Source: Mnemiopsis leidyi
Taxonomy: Eukaryota; Ctenophora; Tentaculata; Lobata; Bolinopsidae
Reading direction: 5' to 3'
Assembly (NCBI GenBank): GCA_000226015.1
Contig: JH154299.1
Location: forward strand, 1-26,932
DNA: 26,932 nt
Part shown: positions 10,411 through 20,860 of the stretch, in pieces
How positions within the stretch are numbered: position 1 is the stretch's first letter
Layout: the number at the start of each line of letters is the position of its first letter
Notes under the pieces: generated by a model
What the model was told of the DNA's origin: nothing
What the model saw: the letters and a program-made list of their open reading frames with translations, nothing else
The model's database searches: none
Translations under genes and position numbers: made by a program

Positions 10411-11104
10411 CGATGGTGCAACGTTGATTTTATCGTTAATTTGGTATTTAACGATGAATATATATTCGCAACGGTACTAAGGATGAAAGCCATAATGACA
10501 TCGACGTCGATCAACGCTATTGATCAAAATTCGCGATATAATCATAGATTATTTGCAGTTCATTTCATCTAGAGCTTGTATTTTAGAGAGAATTGTTTTT
10601 GGGTTTCGGTATCAAATTGTTCATATGGTTTAAGTCTTAGATATAATTGAGAGGCCAGCCAAAGATTATAGAACTGTCCATTTGATTTAGCAGTTTTCTT
10701 CATAGAAGTTAACTGCTTTAGAATTAGTAGATCAAGTATAGTGTGTAAGCCGTATTCTAACTAAGATATTGCGTGGAGGTTGGGGTATTTTCTGTGTAGT
10801 GACAGTGTAACGCATTAATTGCATTGAAGGGATAGTTGGCCTGTTCTCTTTCTCTTTTTTGGGTTGTTCTGGAGAATGGAAAAGTTAGTTTGCAGTAACA
10901 TGAATTTTTTCCACGAGGGACTATTGGATTTTCTCTCATATTGTACTTAAGTTTTTCTAGATATAATATTCGCCCTGAGATACGTGTTTTCATTCTCCAC
11001 CATCTCTCAGCAAGTTAACGTACCTAAAATTCAGTTAAAGATGTCGTCATTTTCTAGGACTAAAGTAGGGGGGCCGGGGAGGGGAATGGGTAAGATGGCC
11101 ACGA

Positions 11105-11310
11105 TTTTTCGACCATTTTGCCTAGGTCGGAGTGTCATGGTCAACAAATTTTGACCATGACGACATATGGTAAAAATTTCGAAATTAACATAGTCATGGT
11201 CAAGAAAATTTCGACCACAAACATAGTCAAAATTCCGAAATGACCATGGTCAAAAATTATGACCATATCAAGATTTCAACATAACTGTGGTCAAATGGTC
11301 AAAAAGTCCT
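11105..11310. repeat. cluster of TGGTCA / TGACCA inverted repeats
   Basis: At least eight GGTCA or TGACC pentamers lie within about 200 bp. They include a hairpin with a perfect 10-bp stem TCATGGTCAA / TTGACCATGA (11135-11144 and 11151-11160), and ATGGTCA…TGACCAT at about 11245-11265. The intervening bases are A+T-rich (AAATTTT, AAATTTC). This could be a decayed palindromic repeat family or a cluster of nuclear-receptor half-site-like sequences; the sequence alone does not decide. Confidence 0.6.
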
Positions 11311-11558
11311 TCTGAAACCTGAAAACGATGCAAAAAATAGCTTGAATTGATTTACAATATTTTGGAATAAATCGTGATTTAAATTTTTTGTTAAGGTCCA
11401 AAAAAGCATTTTTTATGGCCCTTCTGGGCCCGCAAGGAAGAATGGACATTTAAGGGGCGTGCCCCCTGTTAGTAAAGGACTGCCTTATTCTTCCCATTGA
11501 ACACGACTAAAAATAACAATGGTATTCTTCAAAGACAATGACATGTATATATATATCA

Positions 11559-11582
11559 GATCCCTGTATATATACAGGGATC
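11559..11582. repeat. perfect 24-bp palindrome
   Basis: GATCCCTGTATA is followed directly by its reverse complement TATACAGGGATC, with no loop. A (TA)n run lies just upstream. No function assigned. Confidence 0.9.
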
Positions 11583-12256
11583 GGCTAGATAAAGGCGGTC
11601 CGTATAGGTTAACACCGTGCTTTCAGCTATACAATACATATTTATATAATAATATGAGAGCTCAAGCATCCACTGCGGGCCTTGTTAGGTTTAGCAACGC
11701 TGTGCAGCGTCGCTGAGCTAATGGATGTTAATGAATGTTTAATTTATGAACATTACAAATGCACAACAGTTTGAATCACAGCCTGCCCCAGGCCAGATTA
11801 TTGTTGCATATTAATGTAGCACATCTTCCTTATTACTTAGTTTTCCTTTTCTCTTGCCTATAACTATATAAGTAACTTAGTAATGTTATATATAACTCTG
11901 GCGAGTGGCGAGATTAGATTAATCATATTCCTATGCCATTTACCCTTCTAGTAATTTAATTTGTGAACGCCGGTTTACTTGTCTTTGTGTTTAACTTGTC
12001 ATTGCATACGCATTCGTTTGAAGTCGTGGGACAACCATAAAAGTGGCAATTGATGTGATGTTCTAAAGAAAAGGCTCTTAGAGTTAGTATTAAACGAACA
12101 AAATGATCACATTTTAAGACCATAATCTGGCAAACTTTATTAGATTAAGAATGCGTGATATTGATCTCTCTAATTCTATTACAAAGCTACATCGACCAAG
12201 TTTTCAGATTCTCACTTCAGTAATAGTGATAGAGTTCCCATGCAGATCCAGATGAC

Positions 12257-13306
12257 ATGACACTTAATTTCACGACAGCAACTTATGCAACTCCTGACGC
12301 GAGTGTGTTAAACAGTCCCCGGTACAGACTGTACGATTGTTTGCTAGCTACAGGATTCTCTCTCTGCTTTCTAGTAGGACTTCCTGGAAACTGTCTAGCT
12401 TTGAGCTACTTTATCAAGACCAAGAAGAGGAATCTATCCACTCTACTCTACATAGCAGCCTGCTCGTTCGATATGATCTCTAGTGTCATCCATCTTCCAC
12501 TGACATTCAATCTGTTCAATGAAAGAAATCCAGGGCTATTGGGTGACGAAGTGTTTTGCTCGGTTTGGTACTATATCCTCCTTTCATTGCAGCAAATGTC
12601 CATCTTTGTGGCTATGCTTATGTCTCTTTCCCGGGCATTGGTAATCGCCTATCCGTTTTACAGAATAAGAAAACAAGCAGTAGTCGCATCAATTTTTGCG
12701 AATTTCATCTACCAATCTGCCTGGAATTTGCTGAATATAGCGGGGTATGGTGGATACTACTACTCGAAAGCGTTTGGATATTGTGGTTTTGCGTCAGATG
12801 CGACCATCATAACTATATATCGCACAAACTATAGCATATTTATGGGCGCTATTCCCATTATAGTTTTTGTATCACTAGTAATATCTGTAGTGAAGCTTCA
12901 CGGTGGGGATATGGCACATGGATCGACAAGCGCTAAACGCCAATCTTCAGTTACCATCCTGTATTTTACGGTTCTATTTCTTTTCTGTAACCTCATCACA
13001 TTCGTCAACAACGCTCTGTATAACTACGGGGACATAGCCGAGCTCGGATATCCAGGTACTATCTACGATAACAACTTTATGTTTTTCTACAGCTGGATTA
13101 TCAGTGAAATTTTCTGTATCGTCCTCAACGCTTCACTGAATCCGGTACTTTACTTGTGCCGAATGAAGAGGTTCAGAGACTGGATTTTATGTTTAATCAG
13201 CACAACGATACATGGGGCTGATATTGAGGATATGAATGTTAATGCAACTGTTTATAATAATGCCGTTGTAAACGAGTCACATTTGCAGGAAGCGACGGAA
13301 ATTTGA
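12257..13306 (+). CDS. rhodopsin-class (class A) G-protein-coupled receptor 2
   Basis: Intronless, 349 aa, co-linear with receptor 1 through TM7 with no net indel. Class A landmarks: Asn45 (TM1), Asp72 (TM2), Cys101 and Cys176 (TM3 / loop 2 disulfide), Arg126 in SRA instead of DRY, Trp156 in TM4 and NPVLY at 295-299. TM6 again lacks CWxP and reads FLFCNLI. The N-terminus has one glycosylation site (NFT, Asn4). The C-tail is about 30 residues longer than in receptor 1, with Asn-rich acidic sequence ending LQEATEI. An in-frame TAG 21 nt upstream of the ATG supports this start. From TM1 through TM2 the DNA is about 96% identical to receptor 1 over 189 bp, whereas neighbouring segments are far more divergent. 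Ligand unknown. Confidence 0.9.
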   Translation: MTLNFTTATYATPDASVLNSPRYRLYDCLLATGFSLCFLVGLPGNCLALSYFIKTKKRNLSTLLYIAACSFDMISSVIHLPLTFNLFNERNPGLLGDEVFCSVWYYILLSLQQMSIFVAMLMSLSRALVIAYPFYRIRKQAVVASIFANFIYQSAWNLLNIAGYGGYYYSKAFGYCGFASDATIITIYRTNYSIFMGAIPIIVFVSLVISVVKLHGGDMAHGSTSAKRQSSVTILYFTVLFLFCNLITFVNNALYNYGDIAELGYPGTIYDNNFMFFYSWIISEIFCIVLNASLNPVLYLCRMKRFRDWILCLISTTIHGADIEDMNVNATVYNNAVVNESHLQEATEI

Positions 13307-13399
13307 GTTGATTTTTTTTCATAATTAAGGAAAAGAAATTCCAGCCTTAATCATTGGTTAAAATAATCATGGTGAAATTGAAACCATGACCATTATATT

Positions 13400-13770
13400 T
13401 GTCAATATAATTGTTTGACTTGGTTGTAATGGTAAGTCTAAAAACTTTGCCAATATAATTTTGTTTGACTTGGTTGTAATGGTAAGTCTAAAAGCTTTGT
13501 AAATACAATTGTTTGACATGGTTGTAATAGTAAGGCTAAAAAGTTTGTCAATATAGCTGTTTGACATGGTTGTAATGTTAAGTCTAAAAACTTTGTAAAT
13601 ATAGTTGTTTGACATGGTTGTAATGGTAAGTCTAAAAACTTTGTCAATATAATTGTTTGACTTGGTTGCAATGGTAAATCTTAAAACTTTGTCAATATAA
13701 TTGTTTGACTTGGTTGTAATGGTAAGTCTAAAAACTTTGTCAATATAAATGTTTGACTTGGTTGAAATGG
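13400..13770. repeat. 48-bp minisatellite, about eight copies
   Basis: Units begin near 13401, 13449, 13499, 13548, 13596, 13643, 13692 and 13740. The consensus starts TCAATATAATTGTTTGACTT, followed by GGTTGTAATGGTAAGTCTAAAAACTTTG. Copies differ by a few bases. The period is a multiple of three, which is why long repetitive frames stay open on the minus strand; these are not genes. The array starts about 95 bp after the stop codon of receptor 2, so it may fall in its 3' UTR. Confidence 0.95.
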
Positions 13771-15544
13771 TACCTGCACCAGGTGTATCTTTGAATTATC
13801 TCTACCGAACTATTTTCGAGCTTTCAAACCTATTTACATCCGCAATTTAGATTCTGTGACACTACAACACCATGCTTCTGGATTCCTTTTTTGCTTGTTT
13901 CTCGAAATCTAATCTTTTAGTCGGTTTAATTTTGAAAATCGCTCTTAACTTTTGGGTGTTTGACGTGATTTTCGTGTTAAGACTAAGTTTATCAATGTAA
14001 TAGCTATTAATGAAATATGGATGTGAGCTTTATTGAGAACGGTATCGAGCGGACATGTCGTAAATATTCAAGATTTGTGTTCCTCCTTTATTTGTCCTGT
14101 TTTAGTTTTAGTAAATTTAGAAGACAATAAATTTGGAGAAACGAGTTTTCAAATTCTCGAGATCTTGCGACACTTATTTACTCCTAGGAAAACCGTTCTT
14201 TATTCGTTCAAAATTCAGTAAAACAGTTTTGCCGACGAGACGACAAACAAGATATCCTGTCACTTTAACTTAAAGAATCAACCAATTACCGTATAATTAG
14301 TATTACGCGATAAAAATTCCAAACTCATTTGTCAGCAAACAACAACACGCCCGCGCTCCTCCCCGCCCCCTGAAACTCAAATAAAAATTTGCGACACGTC
14401 CCCACAAATAACGTGCTCTATTTTCAAAATTACTAACCTGTTAGCGGGATCGCGGAGTATTTTTCTCGAGGAAAATAAAGTTGTTATATTCAGATCTCAT
14501 CGTCTTTAACATTACCTAGTTGAGATTTTAAGGTTTTTATGCCGTCGAGAATCGATTTGAATTGATAATGATAATGAAATAATTACATCTATACAGACAG
14601 GCTCAAGGATTAATGAAAAAGGGATCGAATTCTGATAAATGATAAAACTAAAGGAGCTAAATAATTAAAAGCAGATTAAATCATTAAATTCAATTAAAAA
14701 CATACAAAAACCAATTCTCAATAAATATCTGAAACAGGGTCACCAGTGACTTTTGAGACATTTTCAAGGTTTTTAAGGTCCAACTAGCTAGAAGCTACTT
14801 CGCTATTAGCTAAGTATAATTTGACAGTATTTCAAAGATTAATCAGAGAAACATAGTGCTAGTTATAAATAAAATCCTGGGAATAATCTTTAGGTCTAAT
14901 TGATATGATATAGCTAACTAAGTATAATTTAGAGGTAAGACCTTGAAAATCCCGAAAATTTATCGTGTCTTCAGGTCATTTTTCCGATTTTTGCTGCTTC
15001 CAAGTTTCTTAAGGTTTCTAAGTCACCAGGCAACCCTGATCTGAAAGATTCTGTAAGTTCAAAATCAATCCCGGCGGCTTTAAGTTTAAGCTTTTCTTGG
15101 CTACGTAGAGTTAAACAGAAAGCAATCTATTAGGCACCTTAGACTTTCATCAATAATTGTTGCAATACGAAGTCAGAGGAAATTATTATTTTGACATTTG
15201 ACGATGATATAACCAATAAAATGATGTTTATTTCAATTTAAAATACCACCGGTTTGATCTTTTTAAACATTAAAAGGATGAATCAACAATACAAAACCAT
15301 CTTATCCCTATCTTTGGCGACACAGTCACAACCCACAAACAAACATCAGGACTACGCACATAAGTCATATAATTAAAAAAACACAGTCCAAAAATTACGG
15401 TATTTCTGAGGAAGGGACACAGCGATTGACCTATGAAAACTTTTCAATAAATTTGAAAAGTCATATATACCAGTACGACCAGGAAACACTTTCACGTGAT
15501 ACAATTGGGGGTTATGACCCCACCCCGAAAATAACGTTCTCTCT
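13771..15544. other. intergenic, convergent (GPCR 2 / BLOC1S6)
   Basis: A+T-rich, with no supported gene on either strand. Weakly repeated short strings (TAGCTAA…CTAAGTATAATTT near 14805-14825 and 14915-14935) occur. Minus-strand AATAAA at 15237-15242 is a candidate poly(A) signal for the BLOC-1 subunit gene, about 300 nt past its stop. Confidence 0.45.
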
Positions 15545-16607
15545 CTAGTCCCTGACCACAGCTAATTTGCCACTCCCAGAACTACTGCTGCCAGGTGTGG
15601 GTGTCGTGGTTACCACCCTGGCCTCTAGATTAGCCAACTTGGCTGCCTGCTGCCGTTCCGTCTCCACGATCTTGTCTCGAGCCGCCTTAAGTTGAAGAGA
15701 CTTTCCTGAGAGTTTCGTGGTTCGACGTTGGATGTTTGCCATCTCCTTCTTAATCTGGAATAGGACGGAGTTATAGGCAAGTCCACAATTTAAAAATTTC
15801 AAACGTCTATTTATACGTGACTTATTTTGGTTACCGTGGAATTCAATAACCCAATCGAGCCGCAAGGTGCACATTTAAGGAAATTCATCGATTTGCTGAG
15901 CATAAATATTAAATTATCAATATTTAGCAATACAATTTTTGGCAGAAACAAACCTGCACCAGCTTCTGTCGATATAAAGGAACTTTGTTCATTATCTGCT
16001 GCACTTCATTTACAGCAGCTTCAGCTCTCTGGACTCTAGTTACTTCATCCTCTAAAACCTTTTCAAGCTGACTCTGCAATGACACGGACGGTTGCATTCA
16101 TGGACACGTCAGTGTAATGAGCAAGATCTTGTTTTTTATTGTCTCAGTTTAATGATCATGATTTTCCTAAAATCTAAATTTCTATAGTGCAAGTAAATCC
16201 TTACCTGGCTCTCTATGAGTTCGTTAGTTTTAGCAATAATGGCTTCTTCAGCAGGTTTAAGAGTTAACTGTACCCCCGCAGTCATATGAGAAACGAAATT
16301 TTTCTTGTCCTGGGTAGATAAGAACTATCTTAATTTTTTGTAACTTAAAAATCATCAACAGAGAGGGAAAGAATTTTCATGAAATGGGCCAAAATAAATA
16401 AATATAAGTGGACCCAGCATAACTTGAATAACTTTACCCTTGCCACAGAAATTCGTGAGAAATTCAAGAAGACACGTTGAGAATGTCACTAACCTCATCA
16501 GAGTAAGTGAAGGAGGGTTCAGTTGAGATTTCCTCGCGTAGAGCTTCATTTTCTTGAGCCTTCCTCAGGGCGGTCGAGTGGATCGTGTACGCGGTCAAAA
16601 CACTCAT
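15545..16607 (-). CDS. BLOC1S6: Pallidin-like BLOC-1 subunit 6
   Basis: Four exons on the minus strand: 16607-16494, 16309-16205, 16073-15954 and 15754-15545 (TAG). All introns are phase 0; total 549 nt, 182 aa (human pallidin has 172). The protein is almost wholly coiled coil. The segment across the last junction, YRQKLVQ then IKKEMANIQRRTTKL, matches the pallidin core (human YHAKLVNIRKEM…KTSKL) at about 15 of 35 positions from memory. ELIESQSQLEKVLEDE also matches the preceding heptads. The tail is low-complexity Thr/Ser/Gly (VVTTTPTPGSSSSGSG). Pallidin is a subunit of BLOC-1, which sorts cargo from endosomes to lysosome-related organelles and binds SNAREs. The fallback call is another member of the Snapin/Pallidin family. 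It lies 0.86 kb downstream of LRRC57 on the same strand. Confidence 0.75.
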
Positions 16608-16635
16608 ATCTAGCTATCACCACGGGTTCTGTAGC

Positions 16636-16709
16636 TAGCAAGAGTGTTTTCCGGACTTTCAAAAGTAGGAAGTAGCAAGAGTGTTTTCCAGACTTTCAAA
16701 AGTAAGAAG
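16636..16709. repeat. 37-bp tandem duplication upstream of BLOC1S6
   Basis: Two copies (16636-16672 and 16673-16709) of TAGCAAGAGTGTTTTCC plus (G/A)GACTTTCAAAAGTA(G/A)GAAG, with about three differences. They lie 29-102 bp upstream of the BLOC1S6 start codon, in its 5' UTR or core promoter. Confidence 0.9.
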
Positions 16710-17336
16710 TAACAGGTTGGTGGATTAATTTTTAACGGCGTTTCCCAGTGTCAACTGTACACCACATCAATATGTATCAATTATTGTAAAACCATTTCGT
16801 TAGAATGCCATTCTCAATTTGCTATCTGTGCTTCATGGCTAGCTGCAAGTAGAGAGTTATAATTCCCAGCTATTTTACAATCTAACAATAAAGTCCAAAT
16901 TTTCAAGAAGTCAACTGTGTATTTGTCATTCATTCGACTGGCATTAATAGAATCTATAATTAGCATACAGCCGAGTATAGAGCAATTGGCAATTTTTTCA
17001 TAATTTCAAGATCAATCAGGATTAAGTATTAACATTAAGAATGATGAAGCGATTTTTATAGCATCTTTAATGATGAACTCGAACTTAGGCATCTCAAGTC
17101 TCTCAACAATCAAAAGCAAGTCAGTACAGAAATAAGGTAATTTGACACAAGATTGTAACTTAAGATTACCTATCTAATAATTTGATAATTGGAGCGGTAA
17201 TAGCGAGAGGTAGAGCAACATTTCAATACAAAAAGAGGAAACATAAAACTCAAAAAACCCTAGCATTAGCATCATTGATTATTTGTTAATTCAACCAAAA
17301 CCTTGTCTGAAAAGCACGAAAAGGAAAAATCTCTGC

Positions 17337-17342
17337 TTTAAT
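17337..17342 (-). promoter_or_regulatory. ATTAAA, possible poly(A) signal of LRRC57
   Basis: This variant poly(A) hexamer on the minus strand lies about 120 nt after the LRRC57 stop. No closer AATAAA was seen on that strand. Weak evidence. Confidence 0.35.
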
Positions 17343-17463
17343 TGAAAATATTATTCAGATTGTCCTTTCATCATGATACGATCTCTCCATCTTCAATAAT
17401 TAACTAAACGTTTGCTCAATATAAGCAGATAAACTTTTGTCTCATCTCCCAAAATTCATCTCA

Positions 17464-19573
17464 TCAATCGCATTTTCTTTTAGTCGCTGCGTATCGTTCC
17501 ATGTACTGAAAAATAATATAAGTCCTAAAAACAAAATTCAAACGAAAGGTTTTTACTTTATGATTCTGATCGTTGTAAAAAACTAAATTAGAAAATAAAC
17601 TATTTACCTTATCGTAGCCATCCATTTCACGGAACTTCCTCAAGTCAAGAGGGTTGCCCTCTAAACTCAGTGTCGATATAGACGAACTGAAGAAATACAC
17701 TCTAGAACTTCATATTCAAAATCCAACGCATAAAAACTAGAATCATTCAAGCATAACGCAGAAAAATTAAATGGAATACCTTGTACGATATAAATCTATT
17801 TAAAGCTATGCAAATTTACAATAGTATATAAGTAGAAGCTGACTTTATAAAAAAATGTTTGTAAATCAGTTCACCTGCTAAGGATTTCATCCGGTATACC
17901 AGGACAAGTAATTGAGTTGTTGTCTAGACGCAGAACCCGGAGGGACTGGTTCTTCACTAGTCCAGCAGGTATCACTAGATAGAGCAGAAGTTAAAAAGGT
18001 TTTGTTTTGTTTTAAGAGGTTCGTGGACGGGTTTTCGTATAAATCCACAGGATATCCTGAATAAATCCACAAAAATTCGACTGGTACTAATAACATTACA
18101 AAAATTAAAATTCTATGAAAAAGTATGCCACTCTAGATGAAAGCAACAAATTAACAAAACAAGGTCATTAGATTTTGTTTTCTAAACCTGCAATGTCGTT
18201 GCTGTTCAAGTCGATCTCAACCACCTTCAGATCACACATCCCCTGTGGAATTGTGTGAATCCTGTTGTTCGACAGGCAAATGTAGTCCAGCTTCTTCAGA
18301 CTGGATATACTGTCAGGTATCTGAACGTGTAACAAATTGTGGGTGAGGTAACAATAGGCACAGCTACTGATATTGGGGGAGCGTTCAGTTCTCGGGGACG
18401 AAACGCCTTCCCCTTTAGACGTATAAATTGTCTATAAAAGGTAAATTTATCCCCTCCTAGTCCTATGTTCTTAAAAGCGCCGGAAATCACATATACTCTA
18501 CCCACGCATAGCAGATCGCTGTTTATGATCATTATGCACCATCTCACAATGGATAAAGACAAGAGGTCGCCCCTTAATTCCCGATGTATAAATCAGTAGG
18601 ACACCACGACTAAGGTAGACGTGTCAACTGTGCTCGCTACCTACCTCCGAGATTCTACATCGACTAAGGTCCAGGTGTTTGAGGTTGTTGCACCTGTGTA
18701 TCGCTGTGGGCCAGTCCATTAGGGGGTTCCCCGACAGATGTAGCGCCTCCAATTTTCCTAGATTTCCGATAGGCTTCGGTAACTCACCTGGAGATACAAT
18801 CATTGGAAATGAGGTGGCACATGATACAAAAATAGCTGATTTCAGGTAGTCGTAAACATTGTGGCAAATTGATAAACAGGTGTTTTATAGTACAGTGATT
18901 TCAGAGAGTTCTGACGAGTTTAATCTTTCTAGACCGTTCTGCTGCCTCATGGCATTCGGCTGTTCCAACCTTAGCTGTAATGTGATGACATCGGCGCGGT
19001 GTGTTATATCATGTTCTGTTTTAAATTTTGTGTTGTTTAATTTCCGAATTGCTTCACGATCTAATGATCTCCATCATTTAGTTTGCTTCTTGTACATGAA
19101 TATTGAACGCCAAAGAGCTGCTTAAATATTTCTCAAGAACAAGTACAAACCCACCTAACTTGTTATCGTCTATCTTGAAAGTACGTAACATCTGCATTAC
19201 TCCTATATCATCAGGCAGCTCTTCTATTCTGTTGTTCGACACGTCCAGAGTTCGGAGATTCCTCCGCAAGTCCAGAATGTCTTCTGGAAACTTTACATGT
19301 GTTAGTGTTTCTGAGCAGTAGGAATTTGAGAGAGACTTCATATCACAACGATAAACTGATCGCTCGTATTGTTATATTATGGGTTCGATTTTGTGGATTT
19401 TGATGAAACTTAAAAGATCAGTTTGGGACGTCTTATTCAAACTGACTGATTTCTAGGCCTGCTGTTGTCAAATCTGTTTTTTATTGTACCTTGTCAAGTT
19501 TTTTGTTTTGTAAAGACAGGACCCCAGTTTTCTTGGCGTGGTCTAATGGCACACTCAGGTTGTTCCCTCCCAT
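17464..19573 (-). CDS. LRRC57: Leucine-rich repeat-containing protein 57, complete
   Basis: Seven exons on the minus strand: 19573-19490, 19290-19155, 18787-18645, 18320-18188, 17974-17875, 17686-17608 and 17505-17464 (TGA). Intron phases are 0, 1, 0, 1, 2, 0; total 717 nt, 238 aa (human LRRC57 has 239). The ends are diagnostic. The N-terminus is MGGNNLS…HAKKTGVLSLQNKKLDKFP (human MGNSALR…AQKTGVFQLKDRGLTEFP). The C-terminus is GYDKYMERYAATKRK (human GYDKYMERFTATKKK). Between them lie LxxLxLSxNxIxxLP repeats such as LRTLDVSNNRIEELP, LEALHLSGNPLMDWP and LDYICLSNNRIHTIP. Gly2 is a possible myristoylation site, as in the vertebrate protein. The function of LRRC57 is poorly known; it is a small membrane-associated LRR protein. 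The second exon's acceptor (CATGTAAAG, then TTTCC) has no pyrimidine tract but gives a gapless alignment. Confidence 0.92.
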
Positions 19574-20817
19574 TTTAACTTTCTGTTTGCCTCTGTTTTG
19601 GCGTTAGGAGCTCTGTTTGTTTGTTTCTTTCTTTAGGTTCAGGTCCTGTTCATGTCCGTTTGTATCGATCTCTAGTCACAAGCCAACTTTGCATGGCTAT
19701 AGGTGTTGGATGGAGTTACTTTGGTTTAAATATTAAGAGTGATTTTGAATTTAAACTGTGCCAAGTGCGGGTAGATAATCTCAATGAAATATAGTCTGCT
19801 GGTCAACGAATCAACTAATTCATAAATTATGAATGTTGAAAACTGGTAAAATAAAGAATCTTCGAATGAAATGATAAATTTTGGACTTAACGTCATTGAA
19901 AATGTGCAATGTAGGTTAATCGAAAAAATGATATAACTTGTGTAGTCTAGCTCTAGTTTTATCCCAGCATGAAAGCTGAACACGATAATATTCAGTGACG
20001 GCCAAAAGTAAAAACAGACAACAAACAAACCTTGAAAAGCAATATAACTTACTTATAAAATATATCGCATAGTTACACAATAAATTAATCCAAAACATCG
20101 CTTTTTCAGTATACTTTTTAAAGAAATAGAACTCGCCGAGCTCCGGGAAAATCAGTGTTTAGATAGTTGGCCTGGTCTGCAGCTGTGTATGAATAAATTT
20201 ACCGGCACTTGCAGTTTAACTTTTTACTTTACCGAAACTATTTATTATAAAAAGGTGAACTATAAACAGGTGAAGTTAGACAGAGGAATATCTAATGGGC
20301 ACTAGAAAGAGAGAGGGAGAGAGAAGACAGGATATCGAACTAAGCGCTACAAAATAGAACGTCAGAGTTGGGATACAACACCAATGTGTTGATCGGCACG
20401 TCATTAAACCCACTGTCACACAGCACACACAACCCAGAGACAGCACACACAAAAGAGACAGCATACAGACACCAATATGCGCTCCAACTAAAACACAATA
20501 CACGACCTGTGAACTGTCGGAAGATTGCACAACCACACAGACAGACGCTCCAGGTACTGCACTGAACTAAGTAGGCTTGTCATGACAGCTTTATACTGAC
20601 TAAACAATATGTCACCATGTCACGTGGGCTAGTCACGTGATTTCAGTCAACACAATTGTATGCTGCCAGAGTCTACCAGATCTTCACCTTTGAATTACAT
20701 TAACTGTCATTTTTAAAGAAGCCAATAAGAACTTAGAACCGGGTGGGACATAAGATTTGGAAATTTGAGGTTCAGAAGTTTAAGTTTTCCCTGAGTTTCT
20801 CACAGCGAGGAAATTTC
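19574..20817. other. LRRC57 upstream region
   Basis: This spacer holds the LRRC57 promoter side. A C/T- and G/T-rich stretch lies at about 19600-19700, and a CA/GA-rich low-complexity stretch at about 20290-20470 (CACACAACCC, GACAGCACACAC). Frames open on both strands across the CA/GA tract look non-coding. No gene supported. Confidence 0.45.
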
Positions 20818-20858
20818 AGAGCCTATGAGCGTGTGGTCAGTAAGCGCTCATAGGCTCT
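20818..20858. repeat. hairpin with a perfect 14-bp stem
   Basis: AGAGCCTATGAGCG (20818-20831) pairs perfectly with CGCTCATAGGCTCT (20845-20858) across a 13-nt loop. It sits immediately upstream of a tRNA-like sequence. Confidence 0.85.
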
Positions 20859-20860
20859 AA

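Larger units (their letters stand above)
10411..12256. other. intergenic between the microsatellite and GPCR 2
   Basis: I see no supported gene. It contains a cluster of GGTCA/TGACC palindromes (about 11100-11310) and a perfect 24-bp palindrome (11559-11582), each listed separately. The last 200 bp are the likely promoter and 5' UTR of the second receptor. Confidence 0.5.
16608..17463. other. spacer between LRRC57 3' end and BLOC1S6 start
   Basis: A+T-rich. It holds a 37-bp duplication just upstream of the BLOC1S6 ATG and the 3' flank of LRRC57. No additional gene seen. Confidence 0.5.

Noticed and set aside
10296..10514. Minus-strand (Ile-Thr)n open reading frame.
   Set aside because: It is a translation of the hexanucleotide microsatellite.
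12556..12834. 92-codon plus-strand frame inside receptor 2.
   Set aside because: Out-of-frame shadow of the receptor coding sequence.
13367..13671. Two minus-strand repetitive frames of about 80 codons.
   Set aside because: Translations of the 48-bp minisatellite, open in two frames because the period is a multiple of three.
19726..20098. Two overlapping minus-strand hydrophobic frames upstream of LRRC57.
   Set aside because: Phe/Ile/Tyr-rich translation expected of A+T-rich DNA. No conserved motif, no splice support.
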